In this document: positions 9,203-16,655 of the stretch, one piece after another
Numbering within the stretch: position 1 is the stretch's first letter
Layout: each line of letters starts with the position of its first letter
Assembly (NCBI GenBank): GCA_017302895.1
Contig: JAFLBV010000001.1
Span: 124,001-188,000, forward strand
Source of the DNA: Ignavibacteria bacterium
GTDB lineage: Bacteria; Bacteroidota; Ignavibacteria; Ignavibacteriales; Ignavibacteriaceae
Length of the DNA stretch: 64,000 nucleotides
Direction of reading: 5' to 3'
Notes under the pieces: generated by a model
What the model was told of the DNA's origin: nothing
The model's input: the letters and a program-made list of their open reading frames with translations, nothing else
Database searches by the model: none
Translations under genes and position numbers: made by a program

Positions 9203-9443
9203 TCTACCCACACAAGACCCCATCCGGGGCCAAATCATTCATTCGTTATTCATCTCTACCCATACATGACCCCTTGCGGGGCCAAATCATTCATTCGTTA
9301 TTCATCTCTACCCACACAAGACCCCATCCGGGGCCAAATCATTCATTCGTTATTCATCTCTACCCACACATGACCCCTGCCGGGGCCAAATCATTCATTC
9401 GTTATTCATCTCTACCCACACATGACCCCATCCGGGGTCAAAA
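9203..9443 (+). repeat. 52-base tandem array, five copies
   Basis: Units begin at 9203, 9255, 9307, 9359 and 9411, an exact period of 52. Each unit is a ~32-base hairpin element (TCTACCCA, CA-rich spacer, GACCCC, loop, GGGGCCAAA) followed by a 20-base stretch that is identical in the four internal positions. The hairpin element is the reverse complement of the copies at 6975-7214. Differences between copies fall in the hairpin loop (ATCC, TTGC, TGCC) and in the TACATG/CACAAG positions. Confidence 0.9.
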
Positions 9444-9486
9444 TCTCTAATCGATATCATCTCCGTCGGTGGAATGGAGATTGGTC

Positions 9487-9519
9487 GATTGGACAATCGA
9501 GACGATTGTCGCTCCTTTT
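9487..9519 (-). repeat. GGAGCGACAA element, copy 2, with perfect hairpin
   Basis: GACAATCG and CGATTGTC form an 8-base-pair stem with a 3-base loop at 9492-9510, followed by GCTCCTTTTT on the + strand. It is the inverted counterpart of 8810-8838. It might also act as a weak terminator on the + strand, but there is no gene directly before it. Confidence 0.5.
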
Positions 9520-9534
9520 TCTGATTTTAAATAT

Positions 9535-9612
9535 TTCTACACACATGTCGCCCAGAGGGCTTTCTTAATTATGGTCTTAGGGTTTCTACCCATATATCGC
9601 CGCAAGGGCTCT
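9535..9612 (+). repeat. Two further diverged hairpin repeats
   Basis: Copies at 9535-9563 (TTCTACACACATGTCGCCC, AGA, GGGC) and 9583-9612 (TTCTACCCATATATCGCC, GCAA, GGGCT) belong to the same subfamily and orientation as 8871-8950. Confidence 0.65.
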
Positions 9613-9790
9613 TCTTTGCGACCTTTCCGGTTTCAAAAAAAAACCCTCTGTGTTCTCTATGTTCTCTGTGGTTTATAGCCCTCTTTGCGATCTTTGCGTC
9701 CTTTGCGGTTTCAAAAAAAACCCTCTGTGTTCTCTGTGTGCTCTGTGGTTTATAGCCTTCTTTGCGATCTTTGCGGCCTCTGCGGTTTCT
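9612..9790 (+). repeat. Tandem repeat of TTTGCG and CTCTGTG words
   Basis: Two full units and a partial third begin at 9612, 9681 and 9758. Each has a block of TTTGCG words (CTTTGCGATCTTTGCG), a CGGTTTC plus A-tract, then a block of CTCTGTG words and GTTTATAGCC. The unit is about 77 bases, the first shorter (69). The block is non-coding and directly abuts the last hairpin repeat. Confidence 0.75.
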
Positions 9791-9846
9791 AATACATGCT
9801 TTGGAACTGAATACAATCTCATCTTGTTACTATTTTGTAATTAATC

Positions 9847-9887
9847 TTGACTTTTTTGTACAGATTCGATAAGTTTATATATCGAAT
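9847..9887 (+). promoter_or_regulatory. Candidate suf promoter with inverted-repeat operator
   Basis: A perfect inverted repeat, ATTCGAT (9864-9870) and ATCGAAT (9881-9887) around a 10-base AT-rich centre, lies about 30 bases before the sufB start. A TTGACT sequence at 9847-9852 could be a -35 box, and TAAGTT or TATATA within the repeat the -10. The Rrf2 regulator encoded at the far end of the suf cluster is the natural candidate to bind it. This is inference from position and symmetry; no site has been matched to a known motif. Confidence 0.5.
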
Positions 9888-9915
9888 TTAATTTTTTTTG
9901 AAACAAGGACTTTTA

Positions 9916-11364
9916 ATGAGCAATACCGAGATAAATGAGATAGAGCAATTAGCGAATCAGGAGTACAAATACGGATTTGTAACTGATATCGATGCCGACA
10001 CATTTCCTCCGGGGTTAGACGAAAATGTTATCCGGGCACTCTCCGCAAAAAAGGAAGAACCCGAATGGATGCTCGAGTGGCGACTGAAATCATACAGACA
10101 CTGGCTGAAACTTGAAGAGCCGAAATGGCCCAATGTCCACTATCCACCCGTTGATTTTCAGGAGATAAGCTACTATTCCGCTCCGAAGCAGAAGAAAAAA
10201 CTTAACAGCCTGGATGAAGTGGATCCTGAAATCCTCAGCGCTTTTGCGAAACTCGGAATCCCTCTCGAAGAACAGAAAGTGTTGGCAAATGTAGCAGTCG
10301 ATGCAGTATTCGACTCCGTCTCGGTTGCCACCACCTACAAAGCAAAATTGAACGAGCTCGGCATTATCTTTTGCTCAATGTCTGAAGCGATAAGAGAACA
10401 CGGCGATCTGGTGAGAAAATATCTCGGTTCCGTGGTCCCCGCTGCCGATAACTATTACTCGGCTCTCAATTCCGCTGTTTTCAGCGATGGTTCCTTTGTT
10501 TACATCCCTAAAGGCGTCAGATGCCCGATGGAACTCTCAACCTACTTCAGGATAAACGCTGCCAACACAGGCCAGTTCGAAAGAACCCTCATCGTCGCAG
10601 ATGAATACTCCTATGTTAGCTACCTTGAAGGCTGTACCGCCCCAATGAGAGACGAAAACCAGCTACATGCCGCAGTGGTTGAACTGGTGGCAATGGATAA
10701 CGCACAGATAAAATATTCAACGATACAAAACTGGTACGCCGGCGACAAAAACGGCAAAGGCGGCATCTACAACTTTGTAACCAAAAGGGGACTCTGCAAA
10801 GGAGTCAACTCAAAAATCTCCTGGACACAGGTCGAAACAGGTTCTGCCATCACATGGAAATATCCAAGCTGTATCCTCTCGGGCGATAATTCCGTCGGTG
10901 AATTCTACTCCGTTGCAGTCACAAACAACATGCAGCAGGCAGACACCGGCACGAAAATGATTCACATCGGTAAAAACACCAAAAGCAACATCGTAAGCAA
11001 AGGTATCTCCGCCGGATTCAGCAACAATTCCTACAGAGGTCTCGTAAGAATCGGTAAAAAAGCGGATGGCGCCCGAAATTTCTCCCAGTGCGATTCACTC
11101 CTCATCGGCGATAAATGCGGTGCACACACCTTCCCTTATCTTGAAGTAAGCAATCCGACGGCTACTGTTGAACATGAAGCAACAACCTCAAAAATCGGTG
11201 CCGACCAGATATTCTACCTCAACCAAAGGGGACTCTCGACCGAAGATGCGGTCAGCATGATAGTTAACGGTTACTGCAAGGAAGTCTTCAAAGAACTCCC
11301 GATGGAATTCGCAGTCGAAGCAACCAAACTTTTAAGCATCAGCCTCGAAGGCAGTGTTGGTTAA
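9916..11364 (+). CDS. sufB: SufB, Fe-S cluster scaffold subunit
   Basis: With the ATG at 9916 and AAGGA 6 bases before it, the protein is 482 residues, the usual SufB length. An in-frame TTG at 9898 is less likely as the start. Characteristic stretches are [35 protein letters not shown]-like [20 protein letters not shown], and the C-terminal [15 protein letters not shown] end. SufB with SufC and SufD forms the SufBC2D complex that assembles [4Fe-4S] clusters in the cytoplasm. It is the first gene of an eight-gene run ending with an Rrf2 regulator. Confidence 0.96.
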   Translation: MSNTEINEIEQLANQEYKYGFVTDIDADTFPPGLDENVIRALSAKKEEPEWMLEWRLKSYRHWLKLEEPKWPNVHYPPVDFQEISYYSAPKQKKKLNSLDEVDPEILSAFAKLGIPLEEQKVLANVAVDAVFDSVSVATTYKAKLNELGIIFCSMSEAIREHGDLVRKYLGSVVPAADNYYSALNSAVFSDGSFVYIPKGVRCPMELSTYFRINAANTGQFERTLIVADEYSYVSYLEGCTAPMRDENQLHAAVVELVAMDNAQIKYSTIQNWYAGDKNGKGGIYNFVTKRGLCKGVNSKISWTQVETGSAITWKYPSCILSGDNSVGEFYSVAVTNNMQQADTGTKMIHIGKNTKSNIVSKGISAGFSNNSYRGLVRIGKKADGARNFSQCDSLLIGDKCGAHTFPYLEVSNPTATVEHEATTSKIGADQIFYLNQRGLSTEDAVSMIVNGYCKEVFKELPMEFAVEATKLLSISLEGSVG

Positions 11365-11382
11365 TAAATAAGAAAGACGAAA

Positions 11383-12153
11383 ATGATAGAAATTAAAAAT
11401 TTAAGAGCAGCCATCGACGGCAAAGAAATTTTAAAAGGAATAAACCTCACCGTAAAACCCGGTGAAGTCCACGCAATAATGGGACCAAACGGTTCAGGCA
11501 AAAGCACCCTGGCACAGGTTCTCGCAGGCAGGGAAGAGTACGAAGTACTCGAAGGCACCGTAACATTCAACGGCAAAGACCTCCTCGACATGTCCCCTGA
11601 AGACCGAGCAAGAGAAGGAGTCTTCCTCGCATTCCAGTACCCCATTGAAATTCCCGGCGTCTCAAACACAAACCTCCTGAAAAACGCCGTAAACGAAATT
11701 AAAAAATACAGAGGCGAAGACCCGCTTGATGCCATGGACTTCCTCAAAATGATTAAAGAAAAAATGAAACTCGTTGAAATGCCGCAGGATCTCCTCAGCC
11801 GTTCCGTAAACGAAGGATTCTCAGGCGGTGAAAAGAAGAGAAACGAAGTCTTCCAAATGGCAGTGCTCGACCCAAAACTCGCAATCCTTGACGAGACCGA
11901 CTCAGGCCTCGACATCGACGCACTCCGCATCGTCGCAAGCGGCGTAAACTCGCTCCGCAGACCCGACAACTCATTCATAGTCGTAACACACTACCAAAGA
12001 CTCCTCGACTACATCGTACCCGACTTCGTACATGTCCTCTACAAAGGAAGAATAATCAAATCAGGCGACAAATCCCTCGCCCTCTTCCTCGAAGAAAAAG
12101 GATACGACTGGGTAAAAGACCATGTGGAAGAATTCGTGGCAGGAACAATATGA
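11383..12153 (+). CDS. sufC: SufC, ATPase of the Fe-S assembly complex
   Basis: A 256-residue ABC-type ATPase without membrane domain. Walker A GPNGSGKST is at residues 34-42, the signature FSGGEKKRNE follows, and Walker B is LAILDETDSGLD, where the D-E-T-D form is typical of SufC. It powers structural change of SufB/SufD during cluster assembly. It overlaps sufD by four bases (ATGA), so the two are translationally coupled. Confidence 0.97.
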   Translation: MIEIKNLRAAIDGKEILKGINLTVKPGEVHAIMGPNGSGKSTLAQVLAGREEYEVLEGTVTFNGKDLLDMSPEDRAREGVFLAFQYPIEIPGVSNTNLLKNAVNEIKKYRGEDPLDAMDFLKMIKEKMKLVEMPQDLLSRSVNEGFSGGEKKRNEVFQMAVLDPKLAILDETDSGLDIDALRIVASGVNSLRRPDNSFIVVTHYQRLLDYIVPDFVHVLYKGRIIKSGDKSLALFLEEKGYDWVKDHVEEFVAGTI

Positions 12154-13457
12154 GCGCCGACATCAAAAAATGGTATGCCGAAGGCTTCAAGAAATTTGAA
12201 GAGAGCTTGAACGGAGAGTCTAAACTCCCCATTCACCAAACCCGAATCTCCGCCATCGAGGAGTTCAACAAAGCCAAATTCCCGACACTCAAAGACGAAG
12301 AATGGAAATACACCAATCTTGCGCCATTATTAGCGACCAGGTTTGAAGTACCAAAAATAATACCTAATACCTCATACCTAATACCTAATACCTCATACCT
12401 AATACCTAATACCTATAAACTGGTTTTTGTAAACGGCATATATGATGAAGCTAACTCGCAGGAACTTGACGAACCCGGGATAACACTTTGCAATCTTAAA
12501 ACTGCAATAAAAAAATATCCCGAAGAAGTAAATCTCCACATTGGTAAGCTTGCCAAAACGGAATCCTCCATCTTCACCGCTCTCTCCACGGCGTACATAA
12601 ACGATGGAGTATTCCTCAAAGTAAAATCCGGCTACACCCTCGACAAACCCGTGCAAATCCTCTACATCACCACAGGAGCCCACAACCTCCTCATACAGCC
12701 GCGTAACCTCTTCATCATCGGCAAAAACGCACAGGCAAAAGTCGTCGAAACATACACCGCCCAAGACCAAAGCACCAGCTTCACAAACGCAGTCACAGAA
12801 TCAGTCGTTGACCGGAACGGCAGACTCGAACACATAAAAATACAGGAAGAAAGCCTCAAAACCTTCCACATATCAAACACCGGAATAACACTCGAAAAAG
12901 AGAGCACATACGCCTCCTACAACATAAACTTCGGAGGCTCAATCGTCCGCAACGACCTCAACGCACGCTTCAACGGAGAACACGCACACTGCACCCTCAA
13001 CGGACTCTACATCGCCCAAGGCACACAGCACATCGACAACCACACACTCATCGACCACGCAGTGCCAAACTGCGAAAGCCATGAAATGTACAAAGGAGTC
13101 CTCGACCACACAAGCCGCGCGGTCTTCAACGGAAAAGTCTTCGTCCGCAAAGACGCACAAAAAACAAACGCATTCCAGGAAAACAAAACCGTTCTCCTCT
13201 CAGACAGCGCACGAATAGACACAAAACCCCAACTCGAAATATTCGCCGACGATGTAAAATGCTCACACGGAGCAACCATCGGAAAACTCTCCGACCAATC
13301 AATATTCTACCTCCGCGCAAGAGGAATCAGCGAACAGCTCGCAAAAACAATCATAATAAACGCATTCGCAAACGACGCAGTCCACACAATCACCATCGAC
13401 TCCGTCCGTCAGCAAATAGAAGAACGCGTAGCCACAAAACTCTCGAAAAACACATGA
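12150..13457 (+). CDS. sufD: SufD, Fe-S cluster assembly subunit, with in-frame word repeat
   Basis: A 435-residue SufD: N-terminal helical part (DEEWKYTNLAPL, which is the typical SufD signature), central beta helix, and C-terminal CSHGATIGKLSDQSIFYLRARGI, holding the conserved Cys-His region. It pairs with SufB in the SufBC2D complex. Odd: residues 71-91 are a tandem run IPNTSYL-IPNTSYL-IPNTYKL encoded by eight 7-base words (12361-12416), placed between the helical N-terminal part and the beta helix. The frame is kept. It overlaps sufC (ATGA) and sufS (ATGA). Confidence 0.94.
   Translation: MSADIKKWYAEGFKKFEESLNGESKLPIHQTRISAIEEFNKAKFPTLKDEEWKYTNLAPLLATRFEVPKIIPNTSYLIPNTSYLIPNTYKLVFVNGIYDEANSQELDEPGITLCNLKTAIKKYPEEVNLHIGKLAKTESSIFTALSTAYINDGVFLKVKSGYTLDKPVQILYITTGAHNLLIQPRNLFIIGKNAQAKVVETYTAQDQSTSFTNAVTESVVDRNGRLEHIKIQEESLKTFHISNTGITLEKESTYASYNINFGGSIVRNDLNARFNGEHAHCTLNGLYIAQGTQHIDNHTLIDHAVPNCESHEMYKGVLDHTSRAVFNGKVFVRKDAQKTNAFQENKTVLLSDSARIDTKPQLEIFADDVKCSHGATIGKLSDQSIFYLRARGISEQLAKTIIINAFANDAVHTITIDSVRQQIEERVATKLSKNT
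12361..12416 (+). repeat. Array of eight 7-base words (TACCTMA) inside sufD
   Basis: Words in order: TACCTAA, TACCTCA, TACCTAA, TACCTAA, TACCTCA, TACCTAA, TACCTAA, TACCTAT. Three words make 21 bases, hence the heptapeptide repeat. The array is AC/T-rich and looks like intergenic word arrays elsewhere in the window rather than like suf coding sequence. Confidence 0.9.
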
Positions 13458-14677
13458 CACTCGACATCCAGAAAATACGCAGCCATTTCCCAATCCTCAA
13501 CCAAACCGTCCACGGGAAACCACTCGTTTACCTCGACAACGCAGCAACAACCCAAAAGCCGCAAGTCGTCATAGACGCACTCACAGACTATTACACAAAC
13601 TACAACTCAAACATCCACCGCGGAGTCCACCACCTCAGCCAAATCGCAACCGACAAATACGAACAGGCCAGAGAAAAAATCCGCACCTTCATCAACGCGC
13701 CAAAAACAGAAGAAGTCATCCTCCTCCGAGGAACAACCGAAGCCATAAACCTCGTCGCCAACACCTGGGGAACACAAAACATAAAACAAGGCGACCAGAT
13801 AATCATCACCCAAATGGAGCACCACTCCAACATCGTCCCGTGGCAGCTCCTCGCACAACGAACAGGAGCAACCCTCAAAGCAATCCCCGTCAACGACAAC
13901 GGCGAACTCATACTCGAGGAATACAAAAAACTCCTCAACAACAAAACAAAACTCGTAGCCGTAGTCCACGCATCCAACACACTCGGCACAATAAACCCCG
14001 TAAAAGAAATAACACAACTCGCACACGACGCCGGAGCAAAAGTCCTCATCGACGGCGCACAGGCAGTCCAGCACCTCAAAATCGACATCCAGGACATCGG
14101 CTGCGACTTCTACACCTTCTCCGGACACAAACTCTACGCCCCAACAGGCATCGGAGTCCTCTGGGCAAAACAACAAATCCTCGAACAAATGCCCCCGTGG
14201 CAAGGAGGCGGCGACATGATACTCTCCGTCACACTCGAAAAAACCATTTACAACCAAATACCCTACAAATTCGAGGCAGGAACACCAAACATCGCCGACA
14301 CCATCGCACTCGGAACAGCAATCGACTACATAAACACAATCGGCATCCAAAACATCGCACAATACGAAAACCAACTCTACCAATATGCCCTCGAAAAACT
14401 CCTCCCAATACCCGGACTTACCCTCATCGGTAACGCCCCCCACAAAACAGCAGTATTCTCATTCAAACTCGAAGGCATACACCCCCACGACGTCGGAACA
14501 ATACTCGACCTCGAAGGAATCGCAATAAGAACAGGACACATGTGCACACAACCCGTAATGCAGCGGTTCGGCGTCCCCGCACTCTCCCGAATCTCACTCG
14601 CATACTATAACACAAAACACGAAATCGACCTCGCAGCCCGTGCAATCAACAAAGTAATAGAAGTTTTCAACTCATGA
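13454..14677 (+). CDS. sufS: SufS, group II cysteine desulfurase
   Basis: The ATG at 13454 overlaps the sufD stop (ATGA) and gives 407 residues, the usual length; the frame is open further upstream but only antisense-like sequence lies there. The PLP lysine is K226 in FSGHKLYAP, and the sulfur-carrying cysteine is C364 in RTGHMCTQP. YLDNAATTQKP and HHSNIVPWQ are typical. It takes sulfur from cysteine as a persulfide and passes it to SufU. The gene is strongly A+C-rich on the coding strand (41 of 60 bases at 13801-13860). Confidence 0.97.
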   Translation: MTLDIQKIRSHFPILNQTVHGKPLVYLDNAATTQKPQVVIDALTDYYTNYNSNIHRGVHHLSQIATDKYEQAREKIRTFINAPKTEEVILLRGTTEAINLVANTWGTQNIKQGDQIIITQMEHHSNIVPWQLLAQRTGATLKAIPVNDNGELILEEYKKLLNNKTKLVAVVHASNTLGTINPVKEITQLAHDAGAKVLIDGAQAVQHLKIDIQDIGCDFYTFSGHKLYAPTGIGVLWAKQQILEQMPPWQGGGDMILSVTLEKTIYNQIPYKFEAGTPNIADTIALGTAIDYINTIGIQNIAQYENQLYQYALEKLLPIPGLTLIGNAPHKTAVFSFKLEGIHPHDVGTILDLEGIAIRTGHMCTQPVMQRFGVPALSRISLAYYNTKHEIDLAARAINKVIEVFNS

Positions 14678-15129
14678 ACGACGAACTAAAAGAACTCTAC
14701 CAGCAGGTCATACTCGACCACAACAAAAATCCCCGCAACTTCAGGGAAATAAACCCCCCAACACACACATCCGAAGGACTAAACCCCCTCTGCGGCGACC
14801 ATATCCACATATACCTCGACATCCACGACGGCATAATAAAAGACATCTCCTTCCAGGGCAACGGATGCGCAATCTCAAAATCATCCGCATCCATAATGAC
14901 AGCAGAACTCAAAGGCAAAACCCTCGAACAAGCCGAACAACTCTTTCAACAATTTCACGACATGGTAACCGGAAAGCTCGACGACCCCCAACAAATAGAA
15001 CAACTCGGCAAACCCGCCATCTTCCTCGGAGTCAGAGACTACCCCGTACGCGTAAAATGCGCAAGCCTCCCATGGCACACCATGCACGCTGCACTACACC
15101 AAAAAGACACCGCAGTCACAACAGAGTAA
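14674..15129 (+). CDS. sufU: SufU, zinc-dependent sulfur acceptor
   Basis: A 151-residue SufU/IscU-fold protein. The zinc ligands of SufU are present: C40 and D42 in NPLCGD, C65 in GNGCAIS, and C129 in VRVKCASLPW. The insert between the second and third cysteine is longer than in IscU and marks it as SufU. It receives persulfide sulfur from SufS and hands it to SufBCD. The start overlaps the sufS stop by four bases. Confidence 0.95.
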   Translation: MNDELKELYQQVILDHNKNPRNFREINPPTHTSEGLNPLCGDHIHIYLDIHDGIIKDISFQGNGCAISKSSASIMTAELKGKTLEQAEQLFQQFHDMVTGKLDDPQQIEQLGKPAIFLGVRDYPVRVKCASLPWHTMHAALHQKDTAVTTE

Positions 15130-15133
15130 ACAC

Positions 15134-15454
15134 ATGACAAAAGAAACCGTACAACAACTCCAGGACAAAGTCATAGACACCCTCAAAAACATCTATGACC
15201 CCGAAATACCCGTCGACATCTGGGAACTCGGACTCATCTACCACCTCAAATTCGACCTCGAAGGCAACCTCATCGTCCAAATGACACTCACAAGCCCAAT
15301 GTGCCCCGTAGCCGAATCACTCCCCGTGGAAGTCGAAACCAAACTCAAAACAATCCCCGGAATAAACAATGTCAAAATACAACTCATCTGGGACCCCCCA
15401 TGGGACAAAGACATGATGAGCGAAGTAGCAAAACTCGAACTCGGATTTTTATAA
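15134..15454 (+). CDS. sufT: SufT, MIP18/DUF59-family Fe-S maturation protein
   Basis: A 106-residue single-domain MIP18 protein with the typical DPEIPVDIWELGLIY start and the conserved Cys in SPMCPVAESL. The end WDPPWDKDMMSEVAKLELG is also characteristic. SufT is thought to help load clusters onto target proteins. It starts 4 bases after sufU ends. It is strongly A+C-rich like sufS. Confidence 0.93.
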   Translation: MTKETVQQLQDKVIDTLKNIYDPEIPVDIWELGLIYHLKFDLEGNLIVQMTLTSPMCPVAESLPVEVETKLKTIPGINNVKIQLIWDPPWDKDMMSEVAKLELGFL

Positions 15455-15513
15455 AACATAACCTGTCACAACAGACAGAGATACAAACAAGCAAACCCTG
15501 AAAAGGAGAGCAA

Positions 15514-16044
15514 ATGTTAAACACACTCAGACCCCCCCTATACGATCAGGAATCCGTCCAACCCTTCAGAGACGAACTCCTTGCAGTCGGTTTCCGGGAA
15601 GCAACAACACCTGCAGAAGTAGATGCAGCCATACTAAACAACCCCGGCAAAACCGTCCTGGCAGTCATCAACTCAGTATGCGGATGTGCCGCCGGTTCAG
15701 CCCGTCCCGGAGTCTCACTTTCACTCCAGCATACCGTAATACCCGACAAACTCATTACCGTCTTTGCCGGTCAGGAGAGAGATGCCGTCGATACCCTCAG
15801 AGGTCATCTCAAGGGTTACCCCCCTTCATCTCCCTCAGTTGCTTTGTTCAAAGATGGTGAAGTTATCTTCTTTATGCCCCGTCTTCAGATCGAGGGCAGA
15901 AGTGCGGCACAAATCTCTCACGACTTAATCTCTGCATACGATCAGTTTTGTTCTGCCGAAGGTCCCTCCATACCACCTGACGCATTTGACAAAGTAATGT
16001 ATGCAAAGATGTGCGGCTCTAAAATTCCCCTTTACAAAGGATAA
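15514..16044 (+). CDS. Bacilliredoxin (BrxA/BrxB, YphP/YqiW family)
   Basis: A 176-residue protein with the family's CGC motif at C56-G-C58 in INSVCGCAAGSARPG and the downstream FAGQERDAV and SPSVALFKDGEV stretches. In Firmicutes these proteins remove bacillithiol from oxidised protein thiols. It is about 30 residues longer than the Bacillus proteins at its C-terminus, ending in a Cys (MCGSKIPLYKG). A good ribosome-binding site (AAAAGGAG) precedes the ATG. Its place between sufT and the Rrf2 gene suggests thiol protection of the Suf system or its clients. Confidence 0.9.
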   Translation: MLNTLRPPLYDQESVQPFRDELLAVGFREATTPAEVDAAILNNPGKTVLAVINSVCGCAAGSARPGVSLSLQHTVIPDKLITVFAGQERDAVDTLRGHLKGYPPSSPSVALFKDGEVIFFMPRLQIEGRSAAQISHDLISAYDQFCSAEGPSIPPDAFDKVMYAKMCGSKIPLYKG

Positions 16045-16053
16045 TCCCTTTAG

Positions 16054-16554
16054 ATGAAGTTTAGCTCACAGGAAGAATACGGCTTACGGCTTTTGCTTCG
16101 TATTGCAAAGCACTCTGACACTTTAGGCATGACCATACCTGAGCTTGCAGAAGCCGAGGGGTTGGGAAGTGCAAATGTGGCAAAGCTTCTCAGGGCTCTT
16201 CGTCTTGGTGGTTACATTGAATCTCTAAGAGGGCAGCGGGGGGGTTACAGGCTCTCCCGTCATCCCTCATCCATCCTTGTGGCAGATGTCATGAACGATC
16301 TTGGTGGCAGGCTTTTCGACCACACCTTTTGCACCCATCACTCCGGTATCGATGCCGCTTGCACACACGAAATCAACTGTTCCGTCCGTTCCCTCTGGTC
16401 TGTCATCCAATCCGTAGTCGACGCCGTTCTCCTCCAAACCACCCTCCAGGACCTCATGACAAACGAACAATCACTCCACCAAAAACTCTCTCCCATCGCT
16501 CATGACTCCATCTCCGCATTCCAAGCCGTCAAACAACTCAAAAAAGAACTGTGA
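16054..16554 (+). CDS. Rrf2-family transcriptional regulator, probable Fe-S sensor
   Basis: The 166-residue protein has the Rrf2 winged helix (EYGLRLLLRIA, then ANVAKLLRALRLGGYIESLRGQRGGY up to about residue 66) and a later cysteine triad C93, C103 and C109. IscR and NsrR use three cysteines in this region to hold a cluster, though the spacing here (9 and 5 residues between) is not the IscR one. It follows the bacilliredoxin gene by 9 bases. It probably senses cluster supply and represses the suf operon through the inverted repeat at 9864-9887. Confidence 0.85.
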   Translation: MKFSSQEEYGLRLLLRIAKHSDTLGMTIPELAEAEGLGSANVAKLLRALRLGGYIESLRGQRGGYRLSRHPSSILVADVMNDLGGRLFDHTFCTHHSGIDAACTHEINCSVRSLWSVIQSVVDAVLLQTTLQDLMTNEQSLHQKLSPIAHDSISAFQAVKQLKKEL

Positions 16555-16655
16555 CAATTAATACCCCTTCCTCAAAAAATCCTCTCCTCTGAAATTACCC
16601 CTTATTCTCAAAGCAAAAATCTCTAAATTACGGGTTTAAAATCGGGATTATTTTG

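Larger units (their letters stand above)
8777..9846. other. Long non-coding, repeat-filled spacer
   Basis: About 1.1 kb between the photolyase and suf genes holds no gene I can support. The short open frames in it are translations of repeats. It contains single copies of a hairpin repeat, a 52-base tandem array, a 70-77-base tandem repeat made of TTTGCG and CTCTGTG words, and two opposed copies of a GGAGCGACAA element; these are listed separately. The stretch 8951-9180 shows no repeat or motif that I recognise. Confidence 0.75.

Noticed and set aside
9203..9443. CRISPR array
   Set aside because: Repeats of 32 bases at a regular period look like one, but the intervening 20 bases are identical rather than different, and no cas gene is near.
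9133..9450. A 105-residue open frame
   Set aside because: It is a translation of the 52-base tandem array; its peptide repeats follow the DNA period and no ribosome-binding site precedes it.
13607..14443. A 278-residue open frame antisense to sufS
   Set aside because: The long frame results from the low G+T content of the sufS strand; the peptide is Cys/Val-rich and has no family features, while sufS is fully supported.
16555..16655. Replication origin
   Set aside because: The skew changes sign here, but the gap is short and holds no DnaA boxes or AT-rich unwinding region, and dnaA is not nearby; kept only as a skew observation.
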